Source of the DNA: CALDTK01 sp965215115
Lineage (GTDB): Bacteria > Bacteroidota > Bacteroidia > Chitinophagales > Saprospiraceae
Direction of reading: 5' to 3'
Assembly (NCBI GenBank): GCA_965215115.1
Contig: OZ244050.1
Span: 5,084,001-5,148,000, forward strand
Length of the DNA stretch: 64,000 bases
Of this stretch, positions 7,896 through 16,263 are shown one piece after another. The notes below the pieces were generated by a model. The model did not search any database. It saw only the letters and a list, made by a program, of their open reading frames with translations, and had not been told where the DNA came from. The translations under genes were made by a program, and so were the position numbers. Numbering within the stretch: position 1 is the first letter of the stretch; the number at the start of each line of letters is the position of its first letter.

Positions 7896-10267
7896 TGCTG
7901 CTGAAATTTAAATGAGTAGCCAACAGACGGAATGAGGGGAAGCAGGCTAACTTCACGCAGTTGAGAGACCACCCGCTGGGTGATCGGGTCAACGATGCGC
8001 TTCTCGCGAATGAAAGACGGATTCTTATGCCAGTATGAGTTGTACAAGCCGAATGTCCACGTGCGCTCTCCCCACTTTTTTGGTTTGGTGAGTGCTATAC
8101 TTAGATCTAACCGGTGGGTATCACTCAGGCGGTAGGCGTTTTTTGTAGGGGCTTGGGGCGTGGGGTCAAATCGCAGTTCGCGTTCTCCGTCGAGGAAGCC
8201 GTCCTGAAAATATAAACCCGTAGACTGTCGGTACTGCGGCAGGGTATAAGCGTGGCCGCTGTAAAAGACCCAGGAGCCTGATACCGTAACACGAGGACTC
8301 AACGCGTACGATATGAGCGTGCTAACGTCGTGACGCCTATCATAGCGGAATGGAAAAACCCGTCCTCGGTTCAGCTCGGCAAACTGCCTTTCGTTGCGAC
8401 TTAGCGTATATCCTAACCAACCAGTCAACCGCCCTACCGATTTCTGTGCTAGGAATTCTACACCGTAGACTTTCCCAGTGCCTTGAGTGATGCGGTCCTC
8501 CCAGGAACGTCTACTATCGATATCCAGGAAATCTTCCCCAGCTCGGTAGTTGACGGTATTGTCGATCGTTTTATAAAAGCCCTCGACGGTAATGTCGACA
8601 GCGCGCACTGCCTGCGTAACGAAGGCCAGGCCGAACTGAGTGGCGTCCTGCGGCTTTATCCGCTTTGTGCTCGGGAGCCAGGCATCGTTTGGCAAAGAAA
8701 TCGTCTCAGTCGTCAACAAGTGGACGTACTGGCGCATGGATGCATAACTGGCCTTCAGGGCATAATTTGGTGCTAGCTTATACCTAACACTAAGCCGTGG
8801 CTGTAGCGAAACGTAAGTGGTGTCAATGTGATAGGAACTGAAGTGGAGCCCATAGTCAATCCCGAAATTCGGAGTTGGCGACCATTCATGTTCCACGTAA
8901 ATTGCAGACTCAAATGCTGTGCGTTTACCTTGGGCGCTCGTCGTGTCTATGCTAGCATCCTCTGACATCTGTGTTATGCTTAACTCACCTGGGGAATAAC
9001 CATGATAAGTTAGTACACCACCGACCCGAATTTGGCTATTTCGCGTCGCGGCGTGTGTAAAGTCATACTTAACAGAGTAGTCGGAGACGGCGTTGGAGAA
9101 CGCATAAGAATTCTCACGCTGATTTGTTCTGCTGGTTCGGGCGTTCATTCCTAATATGGCCACACCATAATTGCTATAGCTCAGAATAGCGTTACCAAAG
9201 GTCTTTGGTGACAACTGGCTGCGCAATCGAATTGCCGCAACTGTATTGCCCCACTCCAAACCACTGTAGTTAATCTCAGATGAGTTCAAGCGCTCAAGTC
9301 GGTCTCCTGTTCTAAACACGTCTTGACCTGTATAGCCGGAGAAATACACTGAGTTCCTCGCATTGATATCGTATCGATACTTTACGAAGAGGTCATAAAA
9401 GTTTGCTCGAAAGATGTCTCTGAGTGGCGAATCCCTATCGCGATACGCAAGGTAGGGTTTGATAAGCGCGTCGGCATATGACCGGCGCGCACTTACGAGT
9501 AGACGGGACTGTTTACCGAGTGGCCCTCCAATGGTGAGGCGGCTAGAAATAAGACCAACACCACCTTCCACACTCCACCCCGTGGCTGGCCCGTCACGCA
9601 TGTTCACTTGCAACACGCTGGACAGGCGCCCACCGTAGCGAGCTGGGAACCCTCCTTTCGTTAGTGACACATCCTGAATAGCGTCTGCATTGAAGACGCT
9701 GAATAGCCCCAGTACGTGACTTATATTATAAACCGGCACTCCATCCAGAAGAATAAGGTTTTGGTCGGGTGAGCCGCCCCGCACATAAAGTCCAGCTGTA
9801 CCCTCCGTACCACCGGACACCCCAGGCATGAGCTGAAGTGTCTTGAGGATGTCGGTTTCTCCGAGCAACACGGGCGCTTTCTTGATTGTTTCGATGCCAA
9901 CATTCAGCGTTGACATGGCAACTCGATCTACCTCGCTGTAACCGCTCCTAGTCGCGACGACTTCTGCTCCTGGAAGCAGACCGTCCGGTGTGAGAACTAT
10001 TTGCATCGGCATCGGGAGGTCCACTCTCACTTGCTGAGATCTGTAACCAACAAAGCGGACTTCTACGATAGTGACCGCGATCGGCGCTGCAATGCTGAAG
10101 TACCCGTACTCGTCGGTAACGGTTCCTACTCCTCGCGATATCTCTAAGGTGGCGCCGATCAACCTTTCTCCGGTAAGAGAATCTGTAACAACGCCATAAA
10201 GTTGCGCTTGCGAATAAACAATAATGCAAACACAGGTAAACCACGAAGTAAACAATACCTTTTTCAC
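7892..10267 (-). CDS. TonB-dependent outer-membrane receptor with carboxypeptidase-regulatory-like N-terminus
   Basis: 791 residues. A signal peptide ends near YSQ (18-20). Residues about 22-105 form the beta-sandwich carboxypeptidase-D regulatory-like domain. The plug follows (about 115-225) with the typical LMPGVSGG, YVRGGSPDQNLILLDGVP and GGFPARYGGRLS segments. The rest is a 22-strand-type barrel ending in the aromatic-rich VGYSFKFQQQ. It would import a ligand across the outer membrane using TonB energy; nothing in the sequence names the ligand. It sits between a small barrel protein and the DUF4249 lipoprotein with 4-bp overlaps on both sides, a three-gene translationally coupled unit. 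Confidence 0.93.
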   Translation of the reverse strand: MKKVLFTSWFTCVCIIVYSQAQLYGVVTDSLTGERLIGATLEISRGVGTVTDEYGYFSIAAPIAVTIVEVRFVGYRSQQVRVDLPMPMQIVLTPDGLLPGAEVVATRSGYSEVDRVAMSTLNVGIETIKKAPVLLGETDILKTLQLMPGVSGGTEGTAGLYVRGGSPDQNLILLDGVPVYNISHVLGLFSVFNADAIQDVSLTKGGFPARYGGRLSSVLQVNMRDGPATGWSVEGGVGLISSRLTIGGPLGKQSRLLVSARRSYADALIKPYLAYRDRDSPLRDIFRANFYDLFVKYRYDINARNSVYFSGYTGQDVFRTGDRLERLNSSEINYSGLEWGNTVAAIRLRSQLSPKTFGNAILSYSNYGVAILGMNARTSRTNQRENSYAFSNAVSDYSVKYDFTHAATRNSQIRVGGVLTYHGYSPGELSITQMSEDASIDTTSAQGKRTAFESAIYVEHEWSPTPNFGIDYGLHFSSYHIDTTYVSLQPRLSVRYKLAPNYALKASYASMRQYVHLLTTETISLPNDAWLPSTKRIKPQDATQFGLAFVTQAVRAVDITVEGFYKTIDNTVNYRAGEDFLDIDSRRSWEDRITQGTGKVYGVEFLAQKSVGRLTGWLGYTLSRNERQFAELNRGRVFPFRYDRRHDVSTLISYALSPRVTVSGSWVFYSGHAYTLPQYRQSTGLYFQDGFLDGERELRFDPTPQAPTKNAYRLSDTHRLDLSIALTKPKKWGERTWTFGLYNSYWHKNPSFIREKRIVDPITQRVVSQLREVSLLPLIPSVGYSFKFQQQ

Positions 10268-11064
10268 CTACTGGTGTTTCGATCAGCGTTTAACTTATAC
10301 ATCAAAGTCAAACCGGCATCAAATCCCTGCCATTCAGATCTGAGGTCAGTAGCCAGTACTGAATAGCCAGGCTCATAAATATTCGTGATGCTTCGGTAGA
10401 TTCCTAGGTCTACACGCAAAGAAACTGTTTGGGTAAAACTTTTAGACAGACCTGCCCTAAGTTGCCCAATTGAATGCATCTTTCGAATAGGAGCAATAGC
10501 ATAATCCTCTAAATCGAAAGGGGTCTTAAAATCAAAAACGAAATACTCCCCAGATTTAGGGTAAATCGACTTTCGATTGACAACGTAAAGTATATCAACA
10601 CCTGTAGCTACAGAAATTGTAATAGTCTTAATTTCGACCTGATATCTAGCAAGTATGCGGATCGGCACAATATGCAGAGGTGAAAACCTTACGGTGCTAT
10701 CAAAAACCGTACCGTCAAAACTAGCAACAGGAAAACTGTTAGTCGGGAACGTATTGACTAATCTCACAAAATCTCCATCATCTTCGTTGATTTGGAAAAC
10801 GTATTGTTTTTCAACGAGTGGTCTAGCTACATATCCAACGCCAACTTCAGCTAATAACCTAGGTGTAATACTATGTTGATATGACAATAAGAACCCAGGG
10901 CGTGTGGACAGATTATCATTAGGAATACTGTTCGAAGTTGGCGCGTTCTTTTGGATCTGCCCACGGTCATTCGAAAAGTCCGCATAAGCACTAATACCCA
11001 AAGATTGTGCATTAATCACAACACCGAACACTAATAAAACAATAACCAGGCAAATTCTAAGCAT
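10264..11064 (-). CDS. Putative outer-membrane beta-barrel protein
   Basis: 266 residues with a cleavable signal peptide (hydrophobic residues 3-18, then NAQS). Alternating hydrophobic and polar stretches, aromatic residues and the ending pattern fit a small outer-membrane barrel of the porin-like type seen in Bacteroidota; no specific family is recognised. It is the first gene of the receptor/DUF4249 unit and overlaps the receptor start by 4 bp. By eye its GC content is near 40 percent, the lowest of any complete gene in the window, which suggests recent transfer. Confidence 0.6.
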   Translation of the reverse strand: MLRICLVIVLLVFGVVINAQSLGISAYADFSNDRGQIQKNAPTSNSIPNDNLSTRPGFLLSYQHSITPRLLAEVGVGYVARPLVEKQYVFQINEDDGDFVRLVNTFPTNSFPVASFDGTVFDSTVRFSPLHIVPIRILARYQVEIKTITISVATGVDILYVVNRKSIYPKSGEYFVFDFKTPFDLEDYAIAPIRKMHSIGQLRAGLSKSFTQTVSLRVDLGIYRSITNIYEPGYSVLATDLRSEWQGFDAGLTLMYKLNADRNTSR

Positions 11065-11082
11065 AGTATCGGTTTAAGAAGA

Positions 11083-11117
11083 GGTCTACGTCAACCAAAG
11101 CATCGCAAACGTAGACC
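11083..11117 (-). terminator. Hairpin between the 396-aa lipoprotein gene and the receptor operon
   Basis: Inverted arms GGTCTACGT (11083-11091) and ACGTAGACC (11109-11117) enclose a 17-nt loop, followed on the minus strand by the T-rich stretch TCTTCTTAAACC. It lies just past the stop of the upstream lipoprotein gene, so it may end that transcript or attenuate into the receptor operon. Confidence 0.5.
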
Positions 11118-11142
11118 CCTAAGCGTTAAGCTCCCAAGTAGC

Positions 11143-12333
11143 TTAGAAGCACGATAGTCGGACATAATTGCCGACCCCTAAACCTTGATGCGTAATAAAA
11201 GACCCACCGCTCGAAGCTGGACTGTTGTTCGCACCGGATACGATGTCGGTGTAGAAGCCTGACCAACCTGGAATGTCATCGAACGGAGTAGGACCGTGAA
11301 TAGTAATGACATACGATGTCGTAGATATATCAGTGTCATTGTTCACATTGTAAAGCGCGGTTGAGAGACCTCCCGATCCATTGCGGAATCCCCGATTGAA
11401 TAGCATTCGATGCGAATGTATGGTTGAGTACCGATTGTCGCCATTTCTGCCCTTGAAGGACTCACTTTGCATGACAATCGTGGTGGTAACAACCCACTCG
11501 GAGGTTACGTTAGGATCTCTGACGGCGTCCGTAACAAGAAAAAAACGAGCATTCATGTCTCGCCCGTTTCTCGAATTGAGTCCATTACTTGAGGTGAACC
11601 CAAAGTTCTGACCGAACGCAGACGCAGGACCACAGGCCAGCACGCCGCGGACGTCCCTTTCCTTCAAGGAGTTGCGCTCATCGAAGAACACCGTGCTGCC
11701 GTCCGGAAGCGTTGAACCGCTGCGAATAGCAGCACCAAACTCCTCGGCCATCGATTTAGGAGACGTAGCCTGCATTTCCGCCGAAATGTAAGTGACCTCG
11801 TTCCCAATTTGGATGAGACCATTCACGTCCTGGAATTTGGCAAAGTGCAATGGGATGCCCTCGATATTTACGGACTGATACTCATCCACGCTCAGGCGGG
11901 GATTCGCTGCTGCGATGTCGGCAGCGGACGTAAGTCCAGCTTTCAAGGCTGTCTCTGCATCAACCTTGGCCAAGTAAAGGCTCTGGAAGTTGTGCTTGCG
12001 AGCCCATGCTAGGTAGGACACGGTGTTGACGTTGTTGAAGATCTCCATGGCCTTCGTGAGATCTTCACGTTGGGCGAAAGAGAGGCGTCCGTTCTCGAGG
12101 GTGGGCTCGTAGTCCACTTGGACCAGTGGTTGTACCACTTCGACTTCGTTGGGGGCCTGAACTTCGGACAATTCGGTTTTGTCGCAAGCAGCGAGGCTAG
12201 CAAAGCCAATCGCAACCAGGGCATAAGCGGCGTGCCGGAAGCGTCTGCCGATAGTCCGCTTGGAACTCTGGGATGCGGTTAAGGGGTGAGGGGTGAGGGG
12301 TGAGGGGTGAGGGGTGAGGTTGTTGAAGACCAT
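11143..12333 (-). CDS. Unrecognised lipoprotein (396 aa)
   Basis: The lipobox LAAC is at about residues 47-50, after a hydrophobic ALVAIGFAS stretch preceded by RTIGRRFRH. The mature protein has no motif I recognise. It shows an Asp/Glu-rich linker after the cysteine and a C-terminal half rich in Asn, Ser and Gly. The annotated ATG at 12333 gives an odd N-terminal extension, Thr-Pro-His-Pro-Ser repeats encoded by a GGGGTGA heptamer array, ahead of the signal peptide. A non-ATG start after the array would give a normal signal peptide, so the true start is uncertain. The gene is codirectional with the receptor operon, 78 bp upstream of it, and similarly AT-richer than the neighbourhood. Confidence 0.65.
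   Translation of the reverse strand: MVFNNLTPHPSPLTPHPLTASQSSKRTIGRRFRHAAYALVAIGFASLAACDKTELSEVQAPNEVEVVQPLVQVDYEPTLENGRLSFAQREDLTKAMEIFNNVNTVSYLAWARKHNFQSLYLAKVDAETALKAGLTSAADIAAANPRLSVDEYQSVNIEGIPLHFAKFQDVNGLIQIGNEVTYISAEMQATSPKSMAEEFGAAIRSGSTLPDGSTVFFDERNSLKERDVRGVLACGPASAFGQNFGFTSSNGLNSRNGRDMNARFFLVTDAVRDPNVTSEWVVTTTIVMQSESFKGRNGDNRYSTIHSHRMLFNRGFRNGSGGLSTALYNVNNDTDISTTSYVITIHGPTPFDDIPGWSGFYTDIVSGANNSPASSGGSFITHQGLGVGNYVRLSCF
12283..12317 (+). repeat. Heptamer array GGGGTGA x5
   Basis: Five perfect GGGGTGA units overlap the 5' end of the lipoprotein reading frame, where the other strand reads Thr-Pro-His-Pro-Ser/Leu. It differs in one base from the GGGGTGC array after trkH. Runs of four G with 3-nt spacers fit a G-quadruplex-capable sequence. 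Confidence 0.95.
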
Positions 12334-12565
12334 GGCGATTAGCGGTTTAATGCTATATGCAAGATTACAACCGAGTTTCCGACACTTGTATATCGTATGG
12401 CGGAGCAGCCTACACTTTTTAACAGAATTTTAACACTTACCGTATACTAATCGCATTTTAGCGTCACACCGGTCATAAATTCTGATTTTGTGCGCTTCTA
12501 CCAATCAATATGCTGCCATCTTCCCTTTGCAGCGCTAAATCCGATTCCGAATACACGTGCCACAT
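12334..12565. other. AT-rich intergenic region
   Basis: No gene seen. The 232 bp are clearly AT-rich and must hold the promoter of the minus-strand lipoprotein gene. A weak -7-like TAATCTTG (minus strand, about 12360-12367) has one mismatch to TAnnTTTG. I see no terminator for the flavoprotein gene that ends at 12566. Confidence 0.4.
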
Positions 12566-13639
12566 CTAGACACAGGCTCCCGTCCTGGCGATCACGCCAG
12601 CCACGAACTCCGCGTCCGCCCCGACGCCGCCGAGCAAGGAGGAAGACATGCGGCGCATCATGTGCAGACCTATCCAGTAAAGCCCTTTGACAGGTGAGAC
12701 GCCTTTATCGTGTACGGGCTTGCCGTCGGCATCCAGCGCCCCGGGGACGTGTAGAAAGGGGTACTCGTTGGCGTAGCCCGTCGCAAACACGACGGCGTCG
12801 ATGCCCTCGATCAATTCGCCCTCGCTCGTGACGAAGACGCCCTCGTGGTAGCGCTCGATCCGACCGCAGCGTTGCACTCCAGTCCGCCGGGCCATCTCAT
12901 CGGCGCCCTCGCCCACGCCGATCTCCCCGGCGCCGGGCTTACCGGCCACGCGCTTCCCGACGAAACTGTCTACGTGGAGTTGCATCAGACCCAGACCGTA
13001 GAGGTAGTCGTATACGTCGCGCCCGAGGAGGGTGCGCGGGAGGACACCGGGGTCGCGGCCCGCGAGGACGACTTCGTGGTTTGCACTCAGCACGTCGGCC
13101 ACCTGCGTACCGCTCGCGCCCGCGCCCACGACGAGGACGCGTCCGGCGGCGGGGCCGGGCCACCTGTGGAGGTCGCGCAGTTCCGAGGTGTGCCGCTGGG
13201 GAAGGCCGGTCGGTAGCCTTTCGGCAAAACGCGGGACCCGCGCCGTGCGGTAGGCCCCCGCGGCGACGATGACGCTTTCGGCTACGAAGGTTCGGCCGCG
13301 GGCGATGGTGACGCGGAAGCTGCCGTCGTGGCCGTCGCGGACCACGTTGGTGACCTCCGCATCGAGTTCGACATCGAGGTCCTGCGTTTTGGCGTAAGCC
13401 GCCAGGTAGTCACCGACCCGCAGGCGATCGGGCAGGCCGTAAGGGTCGCCGGGGAAGGCTAGGCCGGGCAGGCTGCTGTAGCGCGTGGGGGTGAAGAGGC
13501 GCAGCCCCTCCCAGCGTTGACGCCAGTTGTCGCCGAGGGCGGCGTGCGCCTCGAGGACCTTGGCGAACAGGCCGCGCCGCCCGAGGTGATAAGCTGCGGC
13601 GAGGCCCGCCTGGCCGCCGCCGATGATGATGGTGTGCAC
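12566..13639 (-). CDS. FAD-dependent monooxygenase / NAD(P)-binding flavoprotein (CzcO-like)
   Basis: 357 residues. The FAD-binding GGGQAG lies at residues 7-12. A second Rossmann loop, VVGAGASG, near residue 171 is expected to bind NADPH, and VVFATGYANEYP near 288 matches the conserved ATG-Y motif of class B flavoprotein monooxygenases. The protein is shorter than Baeyer-Villiger enzymes (about 500) and matches the short CzcO/YUC-like group. The substrate cannot be inferred. An exact copy of the iterated 12-mer lies inside at 13219-13230. Confidence 0.85.
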   Translation of the reverse strand: MHTIIIGGGQAGLAAAYHLGRRGLFAKVLEAHAALGDNWRQRWEGLRLFTPTRYSSLPGLAFPGDPYGLPDRLRVGDYLAAYAKTQDLDVELDAEVTNVVRDGHDGSFRVTIARGRTFVAESVIVAAGAYRTARVPRFAERLPTGLPQRHTSELRDLHRWPGPAAGRVLVVGAGASGTQVADVLSANHEVVLAGRDPGVLPRTLLGRDVYDYLYGLGLMQLHVDSFVGKRVAGKPGAGEIGVGEGADEMARRTGVQRCGRIERYHEGVFVTSEGELIEGIDAVVFATGYANEYPFLHVPGALDADGKPVHDKGVSPVKGLYWIGLHMMRRMSSSLLGGVGADAEFVAGVIARTGACV

Positions 13640-13660
13640 GTGCGCTGGATGAGACTCCCG

Positions 13661-13703
13661 AAAACAAAAATGCCTCCCCCGTAAAGTGACGGAGGAGGCA
13701 TTT
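13661..13703 (-). terminator. Intrinsic terminator after the DUF1328 gene
   Basis: On the minus strand, AATGCCTCC and GGAGGCATT arms enclose a GC-rich loop region, followed by TTTTTGTTTT. It lies between the DUF1328 stop (13726) and the flavoprotein start (13639), so it should separate these codirectional genes. Confidence 0.85.
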
Positions 13704-13725
13704 GTTGTGTTTTGGCGACAGCCGT

Positions 13726-13890
13726 TTAGATACCGGTGGTCCTGCCGGTCACCAAGTGGATCACGAGGAGGATGATCCCGATCACGCCGAGGACGTAGGC
13801 GATCGTCATCGCGATGTCGGCTACCCCGCCGATGCCGAGGGCAGCGGCAATGAGGGCAATGACCAAGAAGATGATGGCGAGACGTAGCAT
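13726..13890 (-). CDS. DUF1328-type small membrane protein
   Basis: 54 residues, starting MLRLAIIFLVIALIAAALG and continuing with a second hydrophobic helix (IAYVLGVIGIILLVIHL) and a polar C-terminus. Both the N-terminal MLR-x-AIIFLVIALIA pattern and the two-helix layout match the DUF1328 (YtjA) family of unknown function, often stress-related. It has its own terminator downstream and about 170 bp of non-coding DNA upstream. Confidence 0.85.
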   Translation of the reverse strand: MLRLAIIFLVIALIAAALGIGGVADIAMTIAYVLGVIGIILLVIHLVTGRTTGI

Positions 13891-14062
13891 TGTGGGTTGG
13901 GTTTAGGTTCGGTTGCTAGATGTCAAAACCGCGACACCGGTTCACCTGTAGGCCCCGCGGTGCCGCAGCGGGTTCTCCACCGCAGGCCCCTCGCACATCT
14001 TCGGCCGGGGTCGGTTGTGACACGGGACCGCCCCACCGCACCCCGACGCCGACGCCGACCCT

Positions 14063-16153
14063 ATGCCATCTACCGTCTACATCTCCACCATCGAAGCCGA
14101 CGCCGGCAAATCGCTCGTCTCGCTCGGGCTCGTCGACCTGCTCCTGCGGCGCTCGCCCAAGATCGGGTACTTCCGCCCGATCGTGTCCTCGACCGAGGAT
14201 GCGCACCTGCAGTTGCTGCTCGACCACTTCCGCCTGCCGCAGACCGCCGAGGAGACCTACGCCTTCACGTACGCCGAGGCCAGTCGCTACCTGGGCGCCG
14301 GGCAGACCGACATCCTGCTCGACGGTATTATCCGGCGGTACAAAGCCCTCGAGGCGCGCTGTGATTTCGTCCTCATCGAGGGCACGGACTTCTCGGGCGA
14401 GAGTGCGCCCTTCGAGTTTGACGCTAACGCGGCCATCGCGCGCAACCTCGGGTGTCCGGTGCTGCTGGTCGGCTCCGGGCAGGGTCGCAGCCCCGGGGAG
14501 GCGGCGCGGCAGTTGCGCGTCGCAATGGACAACTTTCAGCAGGAGGAGACCGAGGTGATCGGCGCGATCGTCAACCGCGTGCCCGCCGAGCACGCCCCGG
14601 CCTACCTCGCGGAGTTGCGCGCGAGCCTCGGGGGCACGGGCAAGCACAAGGAGCTGGCCGTGATCCCGTACGACGATACGCTCGCGAGCCCGACCGTGCG
14701 CGAGGTGGCCACGCAGCTCGGGGCGAGTATCCTCTACGCCGCCGACGACACCCTCGAGCGCCCCGTGCGCCGCTTCTCGGTGGCGGCGATGCAGCTGCCG
14801 GGCCTGCTCAACTACGTCACCGAGGACTGCGCCATCATCACGCCGGCGGACCGGGGCGACATCATGGTTGGCACGCTGGTCGCGCACCGCTCGCCCAACT
14901 ACCCGAGCATCTCGTGCTTGGTCGTGACCGGCCCCTTCGACATCGACCCAAACATCGTCAATCTGCTGGAGGGCAACACCTTCGGCGTGCCCGTGCTGCG
15001 GGTCTCGACCAACAGCTACGAGACGGCCGTGGCGCTCAACGGCGTGCGCGCGCGCCTGTCGACAAAGGTGCCGGAGAAGATCGAACTGGCGCTCAGGCTC
15101 TTCCACGAGTCCATCGACACGTCGCACCTCCAGAACAAGATCGTCGACTTCGTGGCGCGGGGCATCTCGCCGCAGATGTTCCTGTACGCCCTGCGGGAGC
15201 GCGCCGCCGCGACCCGGCGACACATCGTTTTGCCGGAAGGCACCGACGAAAGAATCCTCCGGGCAGCAGCCCTCCTACAGCGCGACCAGCTCGTCGACCT
15301 CACGATCCTCGGCGACCGTAAGGCGATCGAGAAGATCGTCGCGACCCACCGCATCGACCTGGACCTCGACCGCCTCCGCGGCGTCGTCGACCCGGAGACC
15401 GCGCAGCAGCGCCCGCGCTACTCCGAGGCGCTGTACCGACTCCGCAAGCACAAGGGCATGACCGAGGTCGTGGCCGCGGACCTGATGCTGGACGTGAGCT
15501 ACTTCGGGACGATGATGGTGCAGCTCGGCGAGGCCGACGGCATGGTGTCGGGCGCGGCGCACACTACGCAGCACACGATCCGGCCGGCGCTGCAGTTCGT
15601 AAAGACCAAGCCCGGCGTTAGTCTCGTAAGTTCGGTGTTCTTCATGTGCCTCCCGGACCGTGTCGTGGTCTACGGGGACTGCGCCATCAATCCCGACCCC
15701 AACGCCGAGGAGTTGGGGCAGATCGCGGCCACGTCGGCGGACACCACGCTGGCCTTCGGGATCGAGCCCCGCGTGGCGCTGCTGAGCTACTCGAGCGGGA
15801 CGAGCGGCGAGGGCTCGGATGTCGACAAGGTGCGCGAGGCGACGGCTTTCGCCAAAACCCTCCGGCCCGATATACCCATTGACGGCCCGCTCCAGTACGA
15901 CGCGGCGGTGGACTTGGCCACGGGCCTCAAGAAGGCCCCCGGCAGCGAGGTGGCCGGCAAGGCGAGCGTCCTGATTTTCCCGGACCTGAACACGGGCAAC
16001 AACACCTACAAGGCCGTCCAGCGCGAGACGGGCGCGATTGCGGTCGGGCCGGTGTTGCAGGGTTTGAATAAGCCGGTGAATGACCTGAGTCGCGGGTGCA
16101 CGGTGGAGGATATCGTGAATACGGTGCTGATTACGGCGATACAGGCGGGGTAG
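14063..16153 (+). CDS. pta: Phosphate acetyltransferase
   Basis: 696 residues, the long three-domain form. The N-terminus is a dethiobiotin-synthase-like P-loop domain (STIEADAGKSLVSLGL, residues 8-23), followed by a DRTGG-type regulatory domain (about 215-330) and the catalytic PTA domain (about 365-690), with SYSSGTSG and VLIFPDLNTGN visible. It converts acetyl-CoA and phosphate to acetyl phosphate in acetate metabolism. No ackA is next to it. Its TAG stop is the GTAG that precedes a REP hairpin. It carries one exact 12-mer copy at 15847-15858. Confidence 0.96.
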   Translation: MPSTVYISTIEADAGKSLVSLGLVDLLLRRSPKIGYFRPIVSSTEDAHLQLLLDHFRLPQTAEETYAFTYAEASRYLGAGQTDILLDGIIRRYKALEARCDFVLIEGTDFSGESAPFEFDANAAIARNLGCPVLLVGSGQGRSPGEAARQLRVAMDNFQQEETEVIGAIVNRVPAEHAPAYLAELRASLGGTGKHKELAVIPYDDTLASPTVREVATQLGASILYAADDTLERPVRRFSVAAMQLPGLLNYVTEDCAIITPADRGDIMVGTLVAHRSPNYPSISCLVVTGPFDIDPNIVNLLEGNTFGVPVLRVSTNSYETAVALNGVRARLSTKVPEKIELALRLFHESIDTSHLQNKIVDFVARGISPQMFLYALRERAAATRRHIVLPEGTDERILRAAALLQRDQLVDLTILGDRKAIEKIVATHRIDLDLDRLRGVVDPETAQQRPRYSEALYRLRKHKGMTEVVAADLMLDVSYFGTMMVQLGEADGMVSGAAHTTQHTIRPALQFVKTKPGVSLVSSVFFMCLPDRVVVYGDCAINPDPNAEELGQIAATSADTTLAFGIEPRVALLSYSSGTSGEGSDVDKVREATAFAKTLRPDIPIDGPLQYDAAVDLATGLKKAPGSEVAGKASVLIFPDLNTGNNTYKAVQRETGAIAVGPVLQGLNKPVNDLSRGCTVEDIVNTVLITAIQAG

Positions 16154-16155
16154 GG

Positions 16156-16263
16156 GGCGCCGTTCGACTGGCTTAGAAAAGGGGCCCCTCCCCCTTTTCA
16201 CGCTGGGCAGCGGCGCTCACGCCGGGGGGGGGGCCGCGCTGCCCGGAGGCAGTCGAACGCGGC
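16156..16263. repeat. REP family A pair; left copy split by a hairpin insertion, plus G10 tract
   Basis: The left REP arm (GCGCCGTTCGACTG, from about 16158) and its right part (GGGCAGCGGCGC, 16205-16216) are separated by about 34 bp that hold a separate perfect hairpin, GAAAAGGGG / CCCCTTTTC (16176-16199). A complete inverted REP copy follows at about 16233-16263 after a run of ten G (16224-16233). The array sits between the convergent pta and GIY-YIG genes; the inserted hairpin could terminate either transcript. Confidence 0.85.
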
